The notes under the pieces were generated by a model. That model ran no database searches and had not been told where the DNA came from. It saw only the letters and a list, made by a program, of their open reading frames with translations. From NCBI GenBank assembly GCA_009787835.1, contig WQSN01000004.1:48420-112419 (forward strand): DNA of 64,000 bases, written 5' to 3'. Position 1 is the first letter of the stretch. Each line of letters opens with the position of its first letter. Positions 1 through 10,042 of this stretch are shown here, piece after piece. Made by a program: the position numbers and the translations under genes. Source of the stretch: Treponema sp. Lineage in GTDB: Bacteria; Spirochaetota; Spirochaetia; Treponematales; Breznakiellaceae.

Positions 1-1
1 C

Positions 2-1000
2 GAAGACAGGACAATCCCGCTTGGTTTTCCTCTTGTCAATGAGGCATTTCGCGTATTGGCAATGATTGTATCAGGCATTGTCGCCGGCATGGCCTGCAAG
101 CGCCACCTTGCGCTCTTCAATAACATGATAGAATCACAGACATCTGCATCCGATTCTGTTACCAAAACAGTGGAACAGACAAAGAGCATGGCAAAAACAA
201 TTCAAAAATCCACAGACGAAATATTCCTGTCTTCCAAGGAAATTTTTACCACAGCGAACAACCAGGCGGCAAGCATTCAGGAGATAGAAAGCACAATAAA
301 CGAAAACGCGAAAATAGCAGGCGAAATTGCGGACAAAACATCCAGCGTAGCCGCAATTGCATCCAAAATGGAAAACGATGTCATTCACGGGTTTTCTGTT
401 CTGGAAAACAATGTCAATCAGCTTGAAAACATAAAAAGCAAAAATGACGGAGTAATTTCAGGCATTGTAGCCCTTGGAAACAAAATTACAAAAATACGCG
501 ATATAATAAAAACCATTAATACAATTACCGATCAAACCAAAGTAATTGCGTTTAACGCCGCTCTTGAAGCCGCAAGTGCGGGGGATCGCGGAAAACGATT
601 CGCCGTAGTCGCGAGCGAAGTAAACCGCCTTGCAGATGATATTGCGGCTCTTACTAGGCAAATTCGCGAACAGACAGAGGAGATTCAGGGCTCGTCAACT
701 TCATTGATCATTTCAAGCGAGGAAAGCGCCGACAAAATCACCGAGGGTAATAACCTTATCAGGGAGCTGGAAGACATTTTCCGTGAAATACGCTCAGGCG
801 CGGAGATTACGGCAAACCAGGCCCAAACCATCACAGTGTCCACTCAAAGACAGCAAAAATCCACAGAACAAATAAATGTCGCCATCGCCGATATTTCAAA
901 AGGTCTTAGTAATTTTATACATTCAACAAAGGTCGCGACTTCATCTGCGGAGGATCTTACGCAGATGATTAATAAACTGGACGCTTTACTGTCAAGTTAA
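2..1000 (+). CDS. Methyl-accepting chemotaxis protein, C-terminal part (5' truncated by window edge)
   Basis: Frame is open from base 2 upstream of the listed ATG; contains the MCP signaling hairpin (IRDIIKTINTITDQTKVIAFNAALEAASAGDRGKRFAVVASEVNRLADDIA). Confidence 0.9.
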   Translation, partial: EDRTIPLGFPLVNEAFRVLAMIVSGIVAGMACKRHLALFNNMIESQTSASDSVTKTVEQTKSMAKTIQKSTDEIFLSSKEIFTTANNQAASIQEIESTINENAKIAGEIADKTSSVAAIASKMENDVIHGFSVLENNVNQLENIKSKNDGVISGIVALGNKITKIRDIIKTINTITDQTKVIAFNAALEAASAGDRGKRFAVVASEVNRLADDIAALTRQIREQTEEIQGSSTSLIISSEESADKITEGNNLIRELEDIFREIRSGAEITANQAQTITVSTQRQQKSTEQINVAIADISKGLSNFIHSTKVATSSAEDLTQMINKLDALLSS

Positions 1001-4000
1001 AGCGCATTTTGTCCGCTGTTAACGGTTTTTTGTTCTTTTGTAAATCTTGCGTTCATTATCAGCATCTGCAAACGGTTTTCAATGTTCGCAAAACTGACAT
1101 CAGGATCATAATCCAAAGGCAGAATCTGAATGCCGGGGTAATGTTCCTTAAGTTTCTTAATGATTCCGCGGCCGCAGACATGATTTGGAAGGCAGCCGAA
1201 CGGCTGGAGGATTACAAAAGAGCGGATGCCTTTCGCGGCATAATGGAGAATGTCAGCGGAGATTAAAAAAGATTCGCCTGACAGTATCGAATGATGCATT
1301 ATATGATCGCTTAGCTTCCATACTTCATCAAGAGTTACATCGCTTTCGTATAACGGATGTTTTTTCGCGATATTGTCGGTGTGTTTCACGGCAATGTCCA
1401 TAAATTTATCGCCGCCAAAAGCGAACAATGTGTCGTATAACGAATGTTTAACCCTGAATTCCTTCATTTCCGCTATCGTATGCTGAAGAAAAAGATGGCG
1501 GTAAATGCCGTACATGCGCGGGAATATTACTTCCATCCCGTTTTTTTCAAGATACTTTTCCACTTCCTGATTTGATCCCGGATGAAAGGTTAAAAGATAT
1601 TCACCCTGAATTAACACAGGCTCTCTTAATTTTGAGCGGTCATAGCGGATTTTGCACATATCATCTATCGCCCTGGTAAACGGCTTAAAGGAGCCTGGAA
1701 TGCCGCCCTTCTTAAGACCGTCCGCGATTTCAGCAAATGCGTTCTCTGTTACCTTGTCTGTTTCTCCCTTCTCCAGTTCGTAAGGACGTATCTTCCGCCT
1801 TAAATACTCAAGAGCGTCTGTTTGAATAATGCCCCATACAATATTGGCATAAGTAACAGCGGTAAAGTTCATGCCAGGATGCGCTTTTTTCAGATCCATC
1901 ATATCGGTAGTAATTACAGGCACCTGGGGAAAGCCCGCTTCATCCAGCGCTTTTCTTGTTAAAGGCATATAATTTGCGAGCCTGCAGTCGCAAAGGACTT
2001 TCGCGTTGCTTACTACAGTATTGTCAGGATCATATTTTCCGCTTTTAAGCGCGAGAATGGCTTCGCCGATTACAATCTGCGCGGGCAGGCACATATCATT
2101 ATGCACATATTTCTTTCCCATCGCTATTGCATCCGCACCGCCCATCGGCAGAGGTTCTGTGATGTAACCATGATAGGCAAGGCAGCCGCTTGCGACAAGG
2201 CAGAATGCCCTGCTCGCGTTCGGTATTAAAATGGTCTTGTGCTTGTCCGTTTTTTTCAGTTTTACAGGATAGGGATCGCCAAGCGGTTTGGCGTTATGCG
2301 CTTCCTTTTTCCTGCGTATCATTACGGTTTCTATAAATGATCGTACGCGGATGCGCAGAGGGCCTGCTATCTCACTCTCGTCCATTTTTAAAATCAGGGG
2401 AGACTTGCCCGAAATTTCATCCATTATGCGCGCAATTTCGTCCGTATAAACGGCGTCATGCCCGCAGCCGAAACTGAAAATGTCAACATATTCAAGAGCG
2501 GGATGGTTGGCCGCGATAATGGCACCAGAAAGCAGGCGCGCGTGATTGTTGTTTGTAATCTCCACCCGCGATTTGTCCAGCTTTACCTTTCCGATGCCGG
2601 GAAGAGAATCAAGTGTCAGCACAGGTATTCCCATGCCCGTAAAGTAGCGGGAAAGATTGTGATTGATATGTTCATCATACTGATAATGCCGCCCTGCAAT
2701 AACAACCGCAAATTTTCCTTCACGTTCGGCTTCATCAATTATTTTACTGCCGTTATCTGTCATTAAACGCCTGAAATCGTTAAGCGCTTTTTCCGCCTGT
2801 TCAATCGCGGCAAGGACAGCTTTCCCGGGAATATCAAAAGTTTTCTGCATAAAAACGCAGAGCTGATTATCCTGATCCCTTTTGGAAAACCAGTGGCAGA
2901 CAGGGGTATCAAACGGGATATTGTGTTTTTCCTGCGGGTTATTGGAAAATCTGACAGATAACGGATACCCTTTCAGCACAGGGCATGTAAAAGTGCTGAA
3001 ACGCTCAGGATTATCGGGAGGAAGCCTGTTAATCTGCGGGAAGAATATCCTGTTTACCTTCCTGTCGATTAGATCCTGAATATGGCCGTGAACCAGTTTT
3101 GCCGGAAAGCAGACTGTATCGGACGCTACAAACTGAATTCCGCTTTCGTACAATTTGCGGGAACTCTTCCGTGATATTACGGTTTTAAAGCCCAAAGCGT
3201 TCCAGAACACTTTCCAGAACGGCATGTTCCGCCAGAAATCCAACACCCTCGGGATCCCGATTGTAATGCCGTTTAACGGTAATACAGGAGTAAATGGATA
3301 ATCCTTAAAAAGAAGTTCATCCCTTATTTTAATCATGTCGGGAACAGAGTTAATATTATTAGTGATTTTATTCGCCTCTTCGCGGATTACAGGATCATTA
3401 ATGTCACCGACAAGCTCTCCGCGTTCGCAGCGGTTGCCCGTAACCCAGGTTAAACCGTTTGTAAAACGTACCAGAGTACGGTTACAGCTATTGCTGCAGA
3501 ACGGGCAAATTTTATTAGCTTCCTGGGTGTAATCAAAATCCTTAAGAGCGTCAAAACCGATAAAACGCGAACAGCCGCCTGTTCCGTGCGGAGAAGTGTA
3601 ACCGTGCTCGTTAATTTCACGCCTGGTGAGAATTGCAATTCCTATAGCGCCCATCTCTCCCGGATACGGAGCGCGGATTACCGATTTGCCAAGATACTGT
3701 TCAAACGCGCGCAGAACCGCGTCATTTTTTAAAGTGCCGCCCTGCACTACTATTTTATTGCCAAGCTGGGCGGCGGAGGAAATGCGCACTACCTTGGTAA
3801 ACACATTTTCTACGATTGAGCGGCAAAGCCCCGCCATAATATCGTCCGCCTGTTTTCCGTTTTTCTGCTCGGTGATTATCGTACTGTTCATAAAGACAGT
3901 GCAGCGGCTGCCAAGGCGGGCTGGATTCTTCGCGTTAAGGGCGGACTCCGCGATTTTACTGACAGGAATATTCAAAGCTCCGGCAAAAGTTTCAAGGAAA

Positions 4001-5412
4001 GAACCGCAGCCTGATGAGCACGCTTCGTTTACAGTAATATTGGTAATAATATCATTTGAAATGCTGATAGCCTTCATGTCCTGACCGCCAATGTCCAGGA
4101 TGAAGCTGACGCCCGGAATATATTTTTGCGCGGCCGCGGCATGGGCTACAGTTTCAACTGTGTGGAAATCAGCGCCGAACGCTTTATCAAAAAGCAGTTC
4201 GCCGTAACCAGTGGTTCCCAGCGCGATAATTTCAAGCTTAATGCCCGCTTTCTTATATTTTTTATTCATGTCAAGCAATGCCTGCTTTACAACCTTCAGC
4301 GGTTCGCCCTTGTTGGAACTGTAAAAACAGTCAACAACATTTTCATCTTCGTCTATCAGCACAAATTTTGTAGTGGTGGATCCTGCATCAATTCCAAGAT
4401 ACACGCGCAATGTATCCCCTTTTTTTAATGTGAGCGCCATGAGATCATCGTTTATATCCATCATTTTATGACGGGCAGTGAACTCTTCCCTTTCATGAGA
4501 TATATTAAAAAAATTCAAATTATGTATGTCAGAATTTCCCGCGATAATTTCACGGTACATGGAAAGGGATTTTAACGCGGCATCGGGACTGAATTTATAA
4601 TCAAAATCCGCGAACATTTCTTTAACAGAAAGAGCAGCTCCATAGGCGATGAAAAGCTCAGCTTTAGGGGGAATAATTATATCAGCGTCGGAAAGCCCGA
4701 GACGCTCGACAAAAACCCTGATCAAAGTAGGATTAAACGTTAAAGGCCCGCCTTCAAAAACTACAGGCGGTTTAATCTCCAGTCCCTGCGACAGACCGCC
4801 GATAGTCTGCTTCGCGATTGCATGAAATGTTGAAAGGGCGATATCTTCCAATAACCCGCCCTGATTCAACAAAGGCTGAATATCTGTTTTGGCGAATACT
4901 CCGCAGCGGCCGGAAATATCATAAACCTGCGTACCCTTTGCGGCAAGAGCGTCAAATTCCTCAATTGGGATTCGCAGAAGAGATGCTACTTCATCAATAA
5001 AAGCTCCGGTCCCCCCTGCGCAGCTTCCGTTCATGCGCATGTCTCCTGCTACCAGCCGGTTAGTCGCTTTGTCATGGTAGAAGAAGACGATTTTTGCGTC
5101 CTGACCTCCCAATTCCACAGCGACTCTTGCCTGAGGATAGAAAGTTCTGACAGCGATTGAATTGGCTACCACTTCCTGGATATACGGAACATTGAGCAAG
5201 TCCGCAATAGCCCTGCCTCCCGATCCGCAGAAGGCAAGTTTATACTGCTCATGGGTATATTGGGAAAAAATCTCCTGTAAAAATGAGCGAACCATCTCGC
5301 TCTGACAGGCATTATGCCGCGCATACCGGGAAAAAATTACTTCGTTTGTATCACTCCTGATAACTACAGTCTTAACCGTAGTGGAGCCTACGTCTATACC
5401 TATGTGAATCAT
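997..5412 (-). CDS. 2-hydroxyacyl-CoA dehydratase activase-like protein (BadF/BadG/BcrA/BcrD ATPase x2 + DUF2229/HgdB-like region)
   Basis: Two ASKHA ATPase modules (IGIDVGSTTVKTV... and LGIDAGSTTTKFVLIDE...), GGQDAK/GGQDMK and CAGGTGAF/CSSGCGSF motifs, CPFCSNSC motif. ORF opens at 5436; the ATG at about 5412 (MIHIGIDVG) looks the better start. Confidence 0.9.
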   Translation of the reverse strand: MIHIGIDVGSTTVKTVVIRSDTNEVIFSRYARHNACQSEMVRSFLQEIFSQYTHEQYKLAFCGSGGRAIADLLNVPYIQEVVANSIAVRTFYPQARVAVELGGQDAKIVFFYHDKATNRLVAGDMRMNGSCAGGTGAFIDEVASLLRIPIEEFDALAAKGTQVYDISGRCGVFAKTDIQPLLNQGGLLEDIALSTFHAIAKQTIGGLSQGLEIKPPVVFEGGPLTFNPTLIRVFVERLGLSDADIIIPPKAELFIAYGAALSVKEMFADFDYKFSPDAALKSLSMYREIIAGNSDIHNLNFFNISHEREEFTARHKMMDINDDLMALTLKKGDTLRVYLGIDAGSTTTKFVLIDEDENVVDCFYSSNKGEPLKVVKQALLDMNKKYKKAGIKLEIIALGTTGYGELLFDKAFGADFHTVETVAHAAAAQKYIPGVSFILDIGGQDMKAISISNDIITNITVNEACSSGCGSFLETFAGALNIPVSKIAESALNAKNPARLGSRCTVFMNSTIITEQKNGKQADDIMAGLCRSIVENVFTKVVRISSAAQLGNKIVVQGGTLKNDAVLRAFEQYLGKSVIRAPYPGEMGAIGIAILTRREINEHGYTSPHGTGGCSRFIGFDALKDFDYTQEANKICPFCSNSCNRTLVRFTNGLTWVTGNRCERGELVGDINDPVIREEANKITNNINSVPDMIKIRDELLFKDYPFTPVLPLNGITIGIPRVLDFWRNMPFWKVFWNALGFKTVISRKSSRKLYESGIQFVASDTVCFPAKLVHGHIQDLIDRKVNRIFFPQINRLPPDNPERFSTFTCPVLKGYPLSVRFSNNPQEKHNIPFDTPVCHWFSKRDQDNQLCVFMQKTFDIPGKAVLAAIEQAEKALNDFRRLMTDNGSKIIDEAEREGKFAVVIAGRHYQYDEHINHNLSRYFTGMGIPVLTLDSLPGIGKVKLDKSRVEITNNNHARLLSGAIIAANHPALEYVDIFSFGCGHDAVYTDEIARIMDEISGKSPLILKMDESEIAGPLRIRVRSFIETVMIRRKKEAHNAKPLGDPYPVKLKKTDKHKTILIPNASRAFCLVASGCLAYHGYITEPLPMGGADAIAMGKKYVHNDMCLPAQIVIGEAILALKSGKYDPDNTVVSNAKVLCDCRLANYMPLTRKALDEAGFPQVPVITTDMMDLKKAHPGMNFTAVTYANIVWGIIQTDALEYLRRKIRPYELEKGETDKVTENAFAEIADGLKKGGIPGSFKPFTRAIDDMCKIRYDRSKLREPVLIQGEYLLTFHPGSNQEVEKYLEKNGMEVIFPRMYGIYRHLFLQHTIAEMKEFRVKHSLYDTLFAFGGDKFMDIAVKHTDNIAKKHPLYESDVTLDEVWKLSDHIMHHSILSGESFLISADILHYAAKGIRSFVILQPFGCLPNHVCGRGIIKKLKEHYPGIQILPLDYDPDVSFANIENRLQMLIMNARFTKEQKTVNSGQNAL

Positions 5413-5518
5413 AAGGATTTTTTTAATTTCTATCAAAATTTTGATTTTTTTTCAATAGGGGGTCAATTTATGTTCAAATGCAACTTTGTAATGTATTAAC
5501 TTCATGGTATAACAAATT

Positions 5519-6694
5519 ATGGTGACAGGCGATATTTTGAAGTTACGGCTGGAAAGCATAACCGGCGGCGGAGAGGCGGTTGGACGGTTTGAAGGCATAC
5601 CAGTCTTTGTTGAAGGCGGCGCGCCAGATGAAACTGTTTTATGCCGCGTTACAGAAGACAGAAAAAAATGGATGCGTTCTGAACTGCTTGAAATTATTGA
5701 GCCATCTCCTGCGCGCGTGGACAGCTTATGCGCGTTTAACAATAAATGCGGCGGATGTCCTCTTCAGCATATTGAGTACAATACCCAGCTTGAAGCGAAA
5801 AAAAACATATTAAAAGATTCTCTGTTAAAATTTGGCGGAATTCCAGCTTCTGAAATGCCCGCAATCGATCCTGAAGTTTATCCTTCACCGGAATGGGAAT
5901 ACCGCAATAGAATGCAATTTCACTGTATAAGGCAAGCGCCCGCAGGCAGTCCAAAATACGGCCTGATGGGACGGAGAAGCCCGGAAATAATCAGGGTTTC
6001 TGACTGCCCTGTCGCTTCCATTCAAATAAGGGATATTCTTCGCGTAAAAGAAAAAGAGCTTACACCGCCGCCCGGTAAAGATCGTTTTACAGTATTCGCA
6101 AAGGACAATGTCATATTAAGCGAAGGCGGACAGGAGAGGGGAAAAATAAAACTCCTTGAAAAAGATGTACTAATCGACGCCGGTTTATTTTTTCAGAGTA
6201 ACTGTTTTATGCTGGAAAAACTAATAATTGAACTGCGCAAGATTGCAAAGCAGGCGGACTGTAATTATCCAATGGCGGATCTTTACTGCGGCGTTGGGAC
6301 ATTTGCGATCTTTCTCTGCGATCTTTTTCCGAAAATAATCCTTGCAGAGGAAAACAAAGACGCCAAAAATCTCGCCCGTGAAAATTTAAAGGGAGCAAAC
6401 GCGGAATTTTTCGCTCTATGCGATACACAGTGGCCGCGGACAATATTGCGTAATAAAGCAGCAATAGGCTTTGCTGTAGTTGATCCGCCAAGATCAGGGC
6501 TTAACTCCAATACCGCATCAGCGCTGGCCAATAATGGGCCGCCTGTTATTGCCTATGTATCCTGTAACACAGTCTCGCTGGCCCGCGATTCAAAAATCCT
6601 TGCAAGAGGCGGCTATAAACTGAAAGAGCTGAAACTATTTGATTTTTATCCCCAGACCGCGCACATAGAAAGTTTAGCAGTGTTTGTAAAATAG
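5519..6694 (+). CDS. 23S rRNA (uracil-C5)-methyltransferase, RumA/TrmA (RlmD) family
   Basis: TRAM-like N-terminus, 4Fe-4S cysteines (CAFNNKCGGCPLQH), LYCGVGTF and VDPPRSGL, YVSCNTVSLARD motifs. Confidence 0.9.
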   Translation: MVTGDILKLRLESITGGGEAVGRFEGIPVFVEGGAPDETVLCRVTEDRKKWMRSELLEIIEPSPARVDSLCAFNNKCGGCPLQHIEYNTQLEAKKNILKDSLLKFGGIPASEMPAIDPEVYPSPEWEYRNRMQFHCIRQAPAGSPKYGLMGRRSPEIIRVSDCPVASIQIRDILRVKEKELTPPPGKDRFTVFAKDNVILSEGGQERGKIKLLEKDVLIDAGLFFQSNCFMLEKLIIELRKIAKQADCNYPMADLYCGVGTFAIFLCDLFPKIILAEENKDAKNLARENLKGANAEFFALCDTQWPRTILRNKAAIGFAVVDPPRSGLNSNTASALANNGPPVIAYVSCNTVSLARDSKILARGGYKLKELKLFDFYPQTAHIESLAVFVK

Positions 6695-6746
6695 TTCTGT
6701 TTAACCACCCTTGATATATAATAATAAATTTGGGATAATTTTAACC

Positions 6747-7187
6747 ATGAAAAATGAAGAAAATAAGATTCTATCAGTTGAAGATATACTACACCTTCAA
6801 AGTGATAAAAACAATCAAAAAGATAAAATAATGCCTAATGTAGACACAAGCAAATACGTTCTACAACAAAAACCAAAAGTGGAAGCGGCGCGCAGCTTTG
6901 CCACCTCTGTAAACATCACAGAAGAACAGCGAAAACAGTTCAATCAGGGCAATACAGCAGCGCCAAACCGCAATACCATACTGGCCGAACAAGCCCGTCA
7001 GGCAATTAAAATAGTAGAGCAAAACGCCCAAAAGGAAGCCATAGAAAGCAAAAAGACAGTTGAAGAAAAAAAAGTAAAAGATGGAAAAGACATAAAAAAA
7101 CTTGCCGATGAAATCAGAGGCGGTAAATTTGACTTTAACTTCGGCGCCCTTATCGAAGGCTCAAAGAATCTTAAAGATACTATTTGA
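6747..7187 (+). CDS. Hypothetical charged, Lys/Glu/Gln-rich protein
   Basis: ORF without a recognised family; better ATG at 6747 (MKNEENKILSVEDILHL). Confidence 0.6.
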   Translation: MKNEENKILSVEDILHLQSDKNNQKDKIMPNVDTSKYVLQQKPKVEAARSFATSVNITEEQRKQFNQGNTAAPNRNTILAEQARQAIKIVEQNAQKEAIESKKTVEEKKVKDGKDIKKLADEIRGGKFDFNFGALIEGSKNLKDTI

Positions 7188-7352
7188 ATTGAATTGTCCG
7201 CAGATTAAACGGATTATTATGGATTATAGGGAAGAAATGTTTTAAATCCGTTTTAATTCACAGACCTTTAATTTCTATATCAACGATTAGGGAGTCATGT
7301 ATCTAACATTACCTATGTACACTATTTACACAGTGTACTATAGATAGATATG

Positions 7353-8012
7353 TTAGCGATCAAACGCTTCTTTCATTCGCTCTTCAGCGTTAAAAGTGGC
7401 CATGGGTGGAACAAGTAAAATATCGTTCATGCGCTCTTCAGCATCGAAGTACCTGGGTTTCGAAGAATCATATAAAATTGACCATTTTTCCCTTAACATG
7501 TCTATTATTTTGTCCGCTTCAGTTTTATCAATCGCCGCTATGCAAACTACCTCGTTATCAATTGTCTTTCCAAGGCGCATTATTTGAATTTTTACGGAAT
7601 TATTTAATTCATATACCATGTCAGGATAATGAGAAATTTTTGCATCTTCCGGTTCCCCAAGCATAGCAATCAGTAAACCTACAGTTGCCCAATATTTAGC
7701 CGCTTCAATGGCTATTGTATCAGCGCTTCCAATACCTAACCCAACACCCAGGAATTCATCATCATACATCAAACCCCACGTTCTGGCTGCATTCCAATCT
7801 TCAGGTAAAATTTCTGGCAGCCAGGGGATAGTTTTTAGTTGGCCAGGTATTATATCCACGGGGAAAGTATCCATATCCCATGACCAGTCAGCTACAGTTT
7901 CCAGTTTAGGAAGAGATGTTGAATCTGTTTTGGGAACAGAATTACAGCCAATAAACGCAAAAAAAGCCAAAATTGCAATAAGAGGCAATATAATACGAAA
8001 AATTTTGTTCAC
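7353..8012 (-). CDS. Putative lipoprotein of unknown function
   Basis: Signal peptide with lipobox-like FAFIGC near the N-terminus. Confidence 0.7.
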   Translation of the reverse strand: MNKIFRIILPLIAILAFFAFIGCNSVPKTDSTSLPKLETVADWSWDMDTFPVDIIPGQLKTIPWLPEILPEDWNAARTWGLMYDDEFLGVGLGIGSADTIAIEAAKYWATVGLLIAMLGEPEDAKISHYPDMVYELNNSVKIQIMRLGKTIDNEVVCIAAIDKTEADKIIDMLREKWSILYDSSKPRYFDAEERMNDILLVPPMATFNAEERMKEAFDR

Positions 8013-8100
8013 TGAGAATCTCCTTGTATAATAAATTTAATTATATTTTAAAATTCAAAAAAATCAAGAAAATTTTCGGTTATTTTTAATGAATGATAAA

Positions 8101-9156
8101 TCAGCCCTTTTCGCTCAAACCATCTTTTGCGGCAAGAATCTGATCATTTACCTGATTAAAAACATCCACGATTAGCGGATCAAAATGGCCGCCTGAGCTG
8201 CTTAAAATTACATTAACCGCTTCTTCATGGGTAAAGGCTTTTTTGTAGGGGCGTTCCGAAACAAGAGCGTCATATACGTCAATGATTGCCATAAGGCGTC
8301 CCTGAAGAGGAATCTCTTTTCCTTTAAGGCCGTAAGGGTATCCCGATCCGTTCCAGCATTCGTGGTGATACGCCGCTATCATTTTGGCGTTTTGTAAAAA
8401 ATCAGCGTCCCCTGTCTGTTTCATGGTTTTATCAATGATCCGTTCACCCGCGATGGAATGCGTTTTCATTGTTTTTTTCTCTTCCTGTGTCAGGGGACCG
8501 GGCTTGTTTAAGATGGAATCAGAAATGGTTATTTTTCCCAAATCATGCAATCGCGCCGATGAAATCACAGACGCCATGTTCCAGTCACGCATTTCGTCTG
8601 TATATATTTCACGTTCCATCATCGCTTCAATTAAAATTTTTAAATAAACGGCGGTTCTGTCTATATGACCGCCTGTGTTCTTATCGCGATGCTCCACAAG
8701 TTCCGCCATTGTCTGCACAATGCCGTTCTGCAGAAGCACAAGCTGTTCCATACGGCGGGCAAGCTGCGCTGTACGTTCACGTATTAATTCATCAAGCTGC
8801 AGATGGTTTTTTATGCGGTTAAGCAGCACCGGAACAGAAAATGGTTTCATAATAAAATCCACTGCTCCCATTTCAATGCCCATTGCCTCGCATACAGGAT
8901 CAGTGCGTCCGGTCAGAAATATTACAGGAATTTCCGCGTATGTTTCACTTGATTTTAATTTCTTCATCGCTTCAAAACCTGTCATTTCAGGCATTTCAAC
9001 ATCAAGTAAAATAAGATCGGGTTTGAACTTTTCCAATGCCATAAACATTTTTGTCGCGGAAGCCAGGGCTATGACCCTGTACTGTTTCACAAGAGCTTCT
9101 TCCGCCATCGTAAGGTTTGTAGCGTTATCGTCAATCAGGAAAATGGTTTTCTGCAT
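8101..9156 (-). CDS. Response regulator with HD-GYP phosphodiesterase-like domain (RpfG-like)
   Basis: REC (LIDDNATN, LLDVEMPEMTGFE, FLTGRTD, MKPFS) plus HDLGK, HHE, GYP motifs. Confidence 0.92.
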   Translation of the reverse strand: MQKTIFLIDDNATNLTMAEEALVKQYRVIALASATKMFMALEKFKPDLILLDVEMPEMTGFEAMKKLKSSETYAEIPVIFLTGRTDPVCEAMGIEMGAVDFIMKPFSVPVLLNRIKNHLQLDELIRERTAQLARRMEQLVLLQNGIVQTMAELVEHRDKNTGGHIDRTAVYLKILIEAMMEREIYTDEMRDWNMASVISSARLHDLGKITISDSILNKPGPLTQEEKKTMKTHSIAGERIIDKTMKQTGDADFLQNAKMIAAYHHECWNGSGYPYGLKGKEIPLQGRLMAIIDVYDALVSERPYKKAFTHEEAVNVILSSSGGHFDPLIVDVFNQVNDQILAAKDGLSEKG

Positions 9157-9171
9157 AACTTTACCCCATGT

Positions 9172-10029
9172 TTAATCATATAATTTTTTGTTTTCATCCC
9201 TGACTTTCCGCAGTTCACCGGCTATCCTAATATGCTTTGCGACCTTATCATTAAGCTCTTTTGGTTTAAAAGGCTTTACAATGAAATCAGAAGCTCCAAG
9301 AGTAATAGCCTCGTTTACATGATCCTGCGTCCCTTCGGTTGATATAATTATTATCGGAGTATCTTTATGTTCAGGTAATTTTTTTATTATACTTATCAGG
9401 TCAAACCCGTTTAAGCCCGGCATCACATAATCGAGCAGGATGCAATCGGGCTTTCTAACATTCAAAAAGTCCAGCACATCTTCGGATTTAGAGAGCACAT
9501 ATACCTTGTATCTGTCGCTAAGCGCGTACTGAATCGCCCTGAGCATACTGGAAACATCGTCAACTACAAGCACGCTCGGTTTATTGCTGCCGTCATCATC
9601 GAATACGGCGAACTTGCTCTTTCTTGGATCCAGCTGGGTATTTATTGTTTCAATCAGCTTTGTAGTTGAATACGGTTTTACAACATAATCAACAGCGCCA
9701 AGGCTAAGACCCTTTACCACGCTCTCTCTGTCGCTTTTGCCTGTCAGAAAAATAACAGGAATTCCGGAATAACGTTCGTCTTCTTTAAGGCTTCTTATAA
9801 CTTCATACCCGTCTACAAACGGCATATTTACATCCAGCAAAATTAAATCCGGAATAAAGTTCTCAAGGAATTCCATCAGTTTAACAAATGATTCAGCCGG
9901 GTAGATTTCAAAAAATTCGCTCAGCCTGCTTTTTACTGATACCAGGCTGTAATTTACATCATCAACATAAATGATTTTTTTACGTCTTCCGGAAAAATCA
10001 TATATGGATTTAAAATCAGAACTTTTCAT
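9172..10029 (-). CDS. Tandem double-REC response regulator
   Basis: Two receiver domains (IIYVDDVNYS...LLDVNMPFVDGYE...VVKPYS and VLVVDDVSS...LLDYVMPGLNGFD...IVKPFKP), no output domain. Confidence 0.9.
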   Translation of the reverse strand: MKSSDFKSIYDFSGRRKKIIYVDDVNYSLVSVKSRLSEFFEIYPAESFVKLMEFLENFIPDLILLDVNMPFVDGYEVIRSLKEDERYSGIPVIFLTGKSDRESVVKGLSLGAVDYVVKPYSTTKLIETINTQLDPRKSKFAVFDDDGSNKPSVLVVDDVSSMLRAIQYALSDRYKVYVLSKSEDVLDFLNVRKPDCILLDYVMPGLNGFDLISIIKKLPEHKDTPIIIISTEGTQDHVNEAITLGASDFIVKPFKPKELNDKVAKHIRIAGELRKVRDENKKLYD

Positions 10030-10042
10030 GACCTTCCTCCTG

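Noticed and set aside
3626-4084. 152-aa plus-strand ORF antisense to the activase gene
   Set aside because: The activase on the minus strand has clear conserved motifs throughout.
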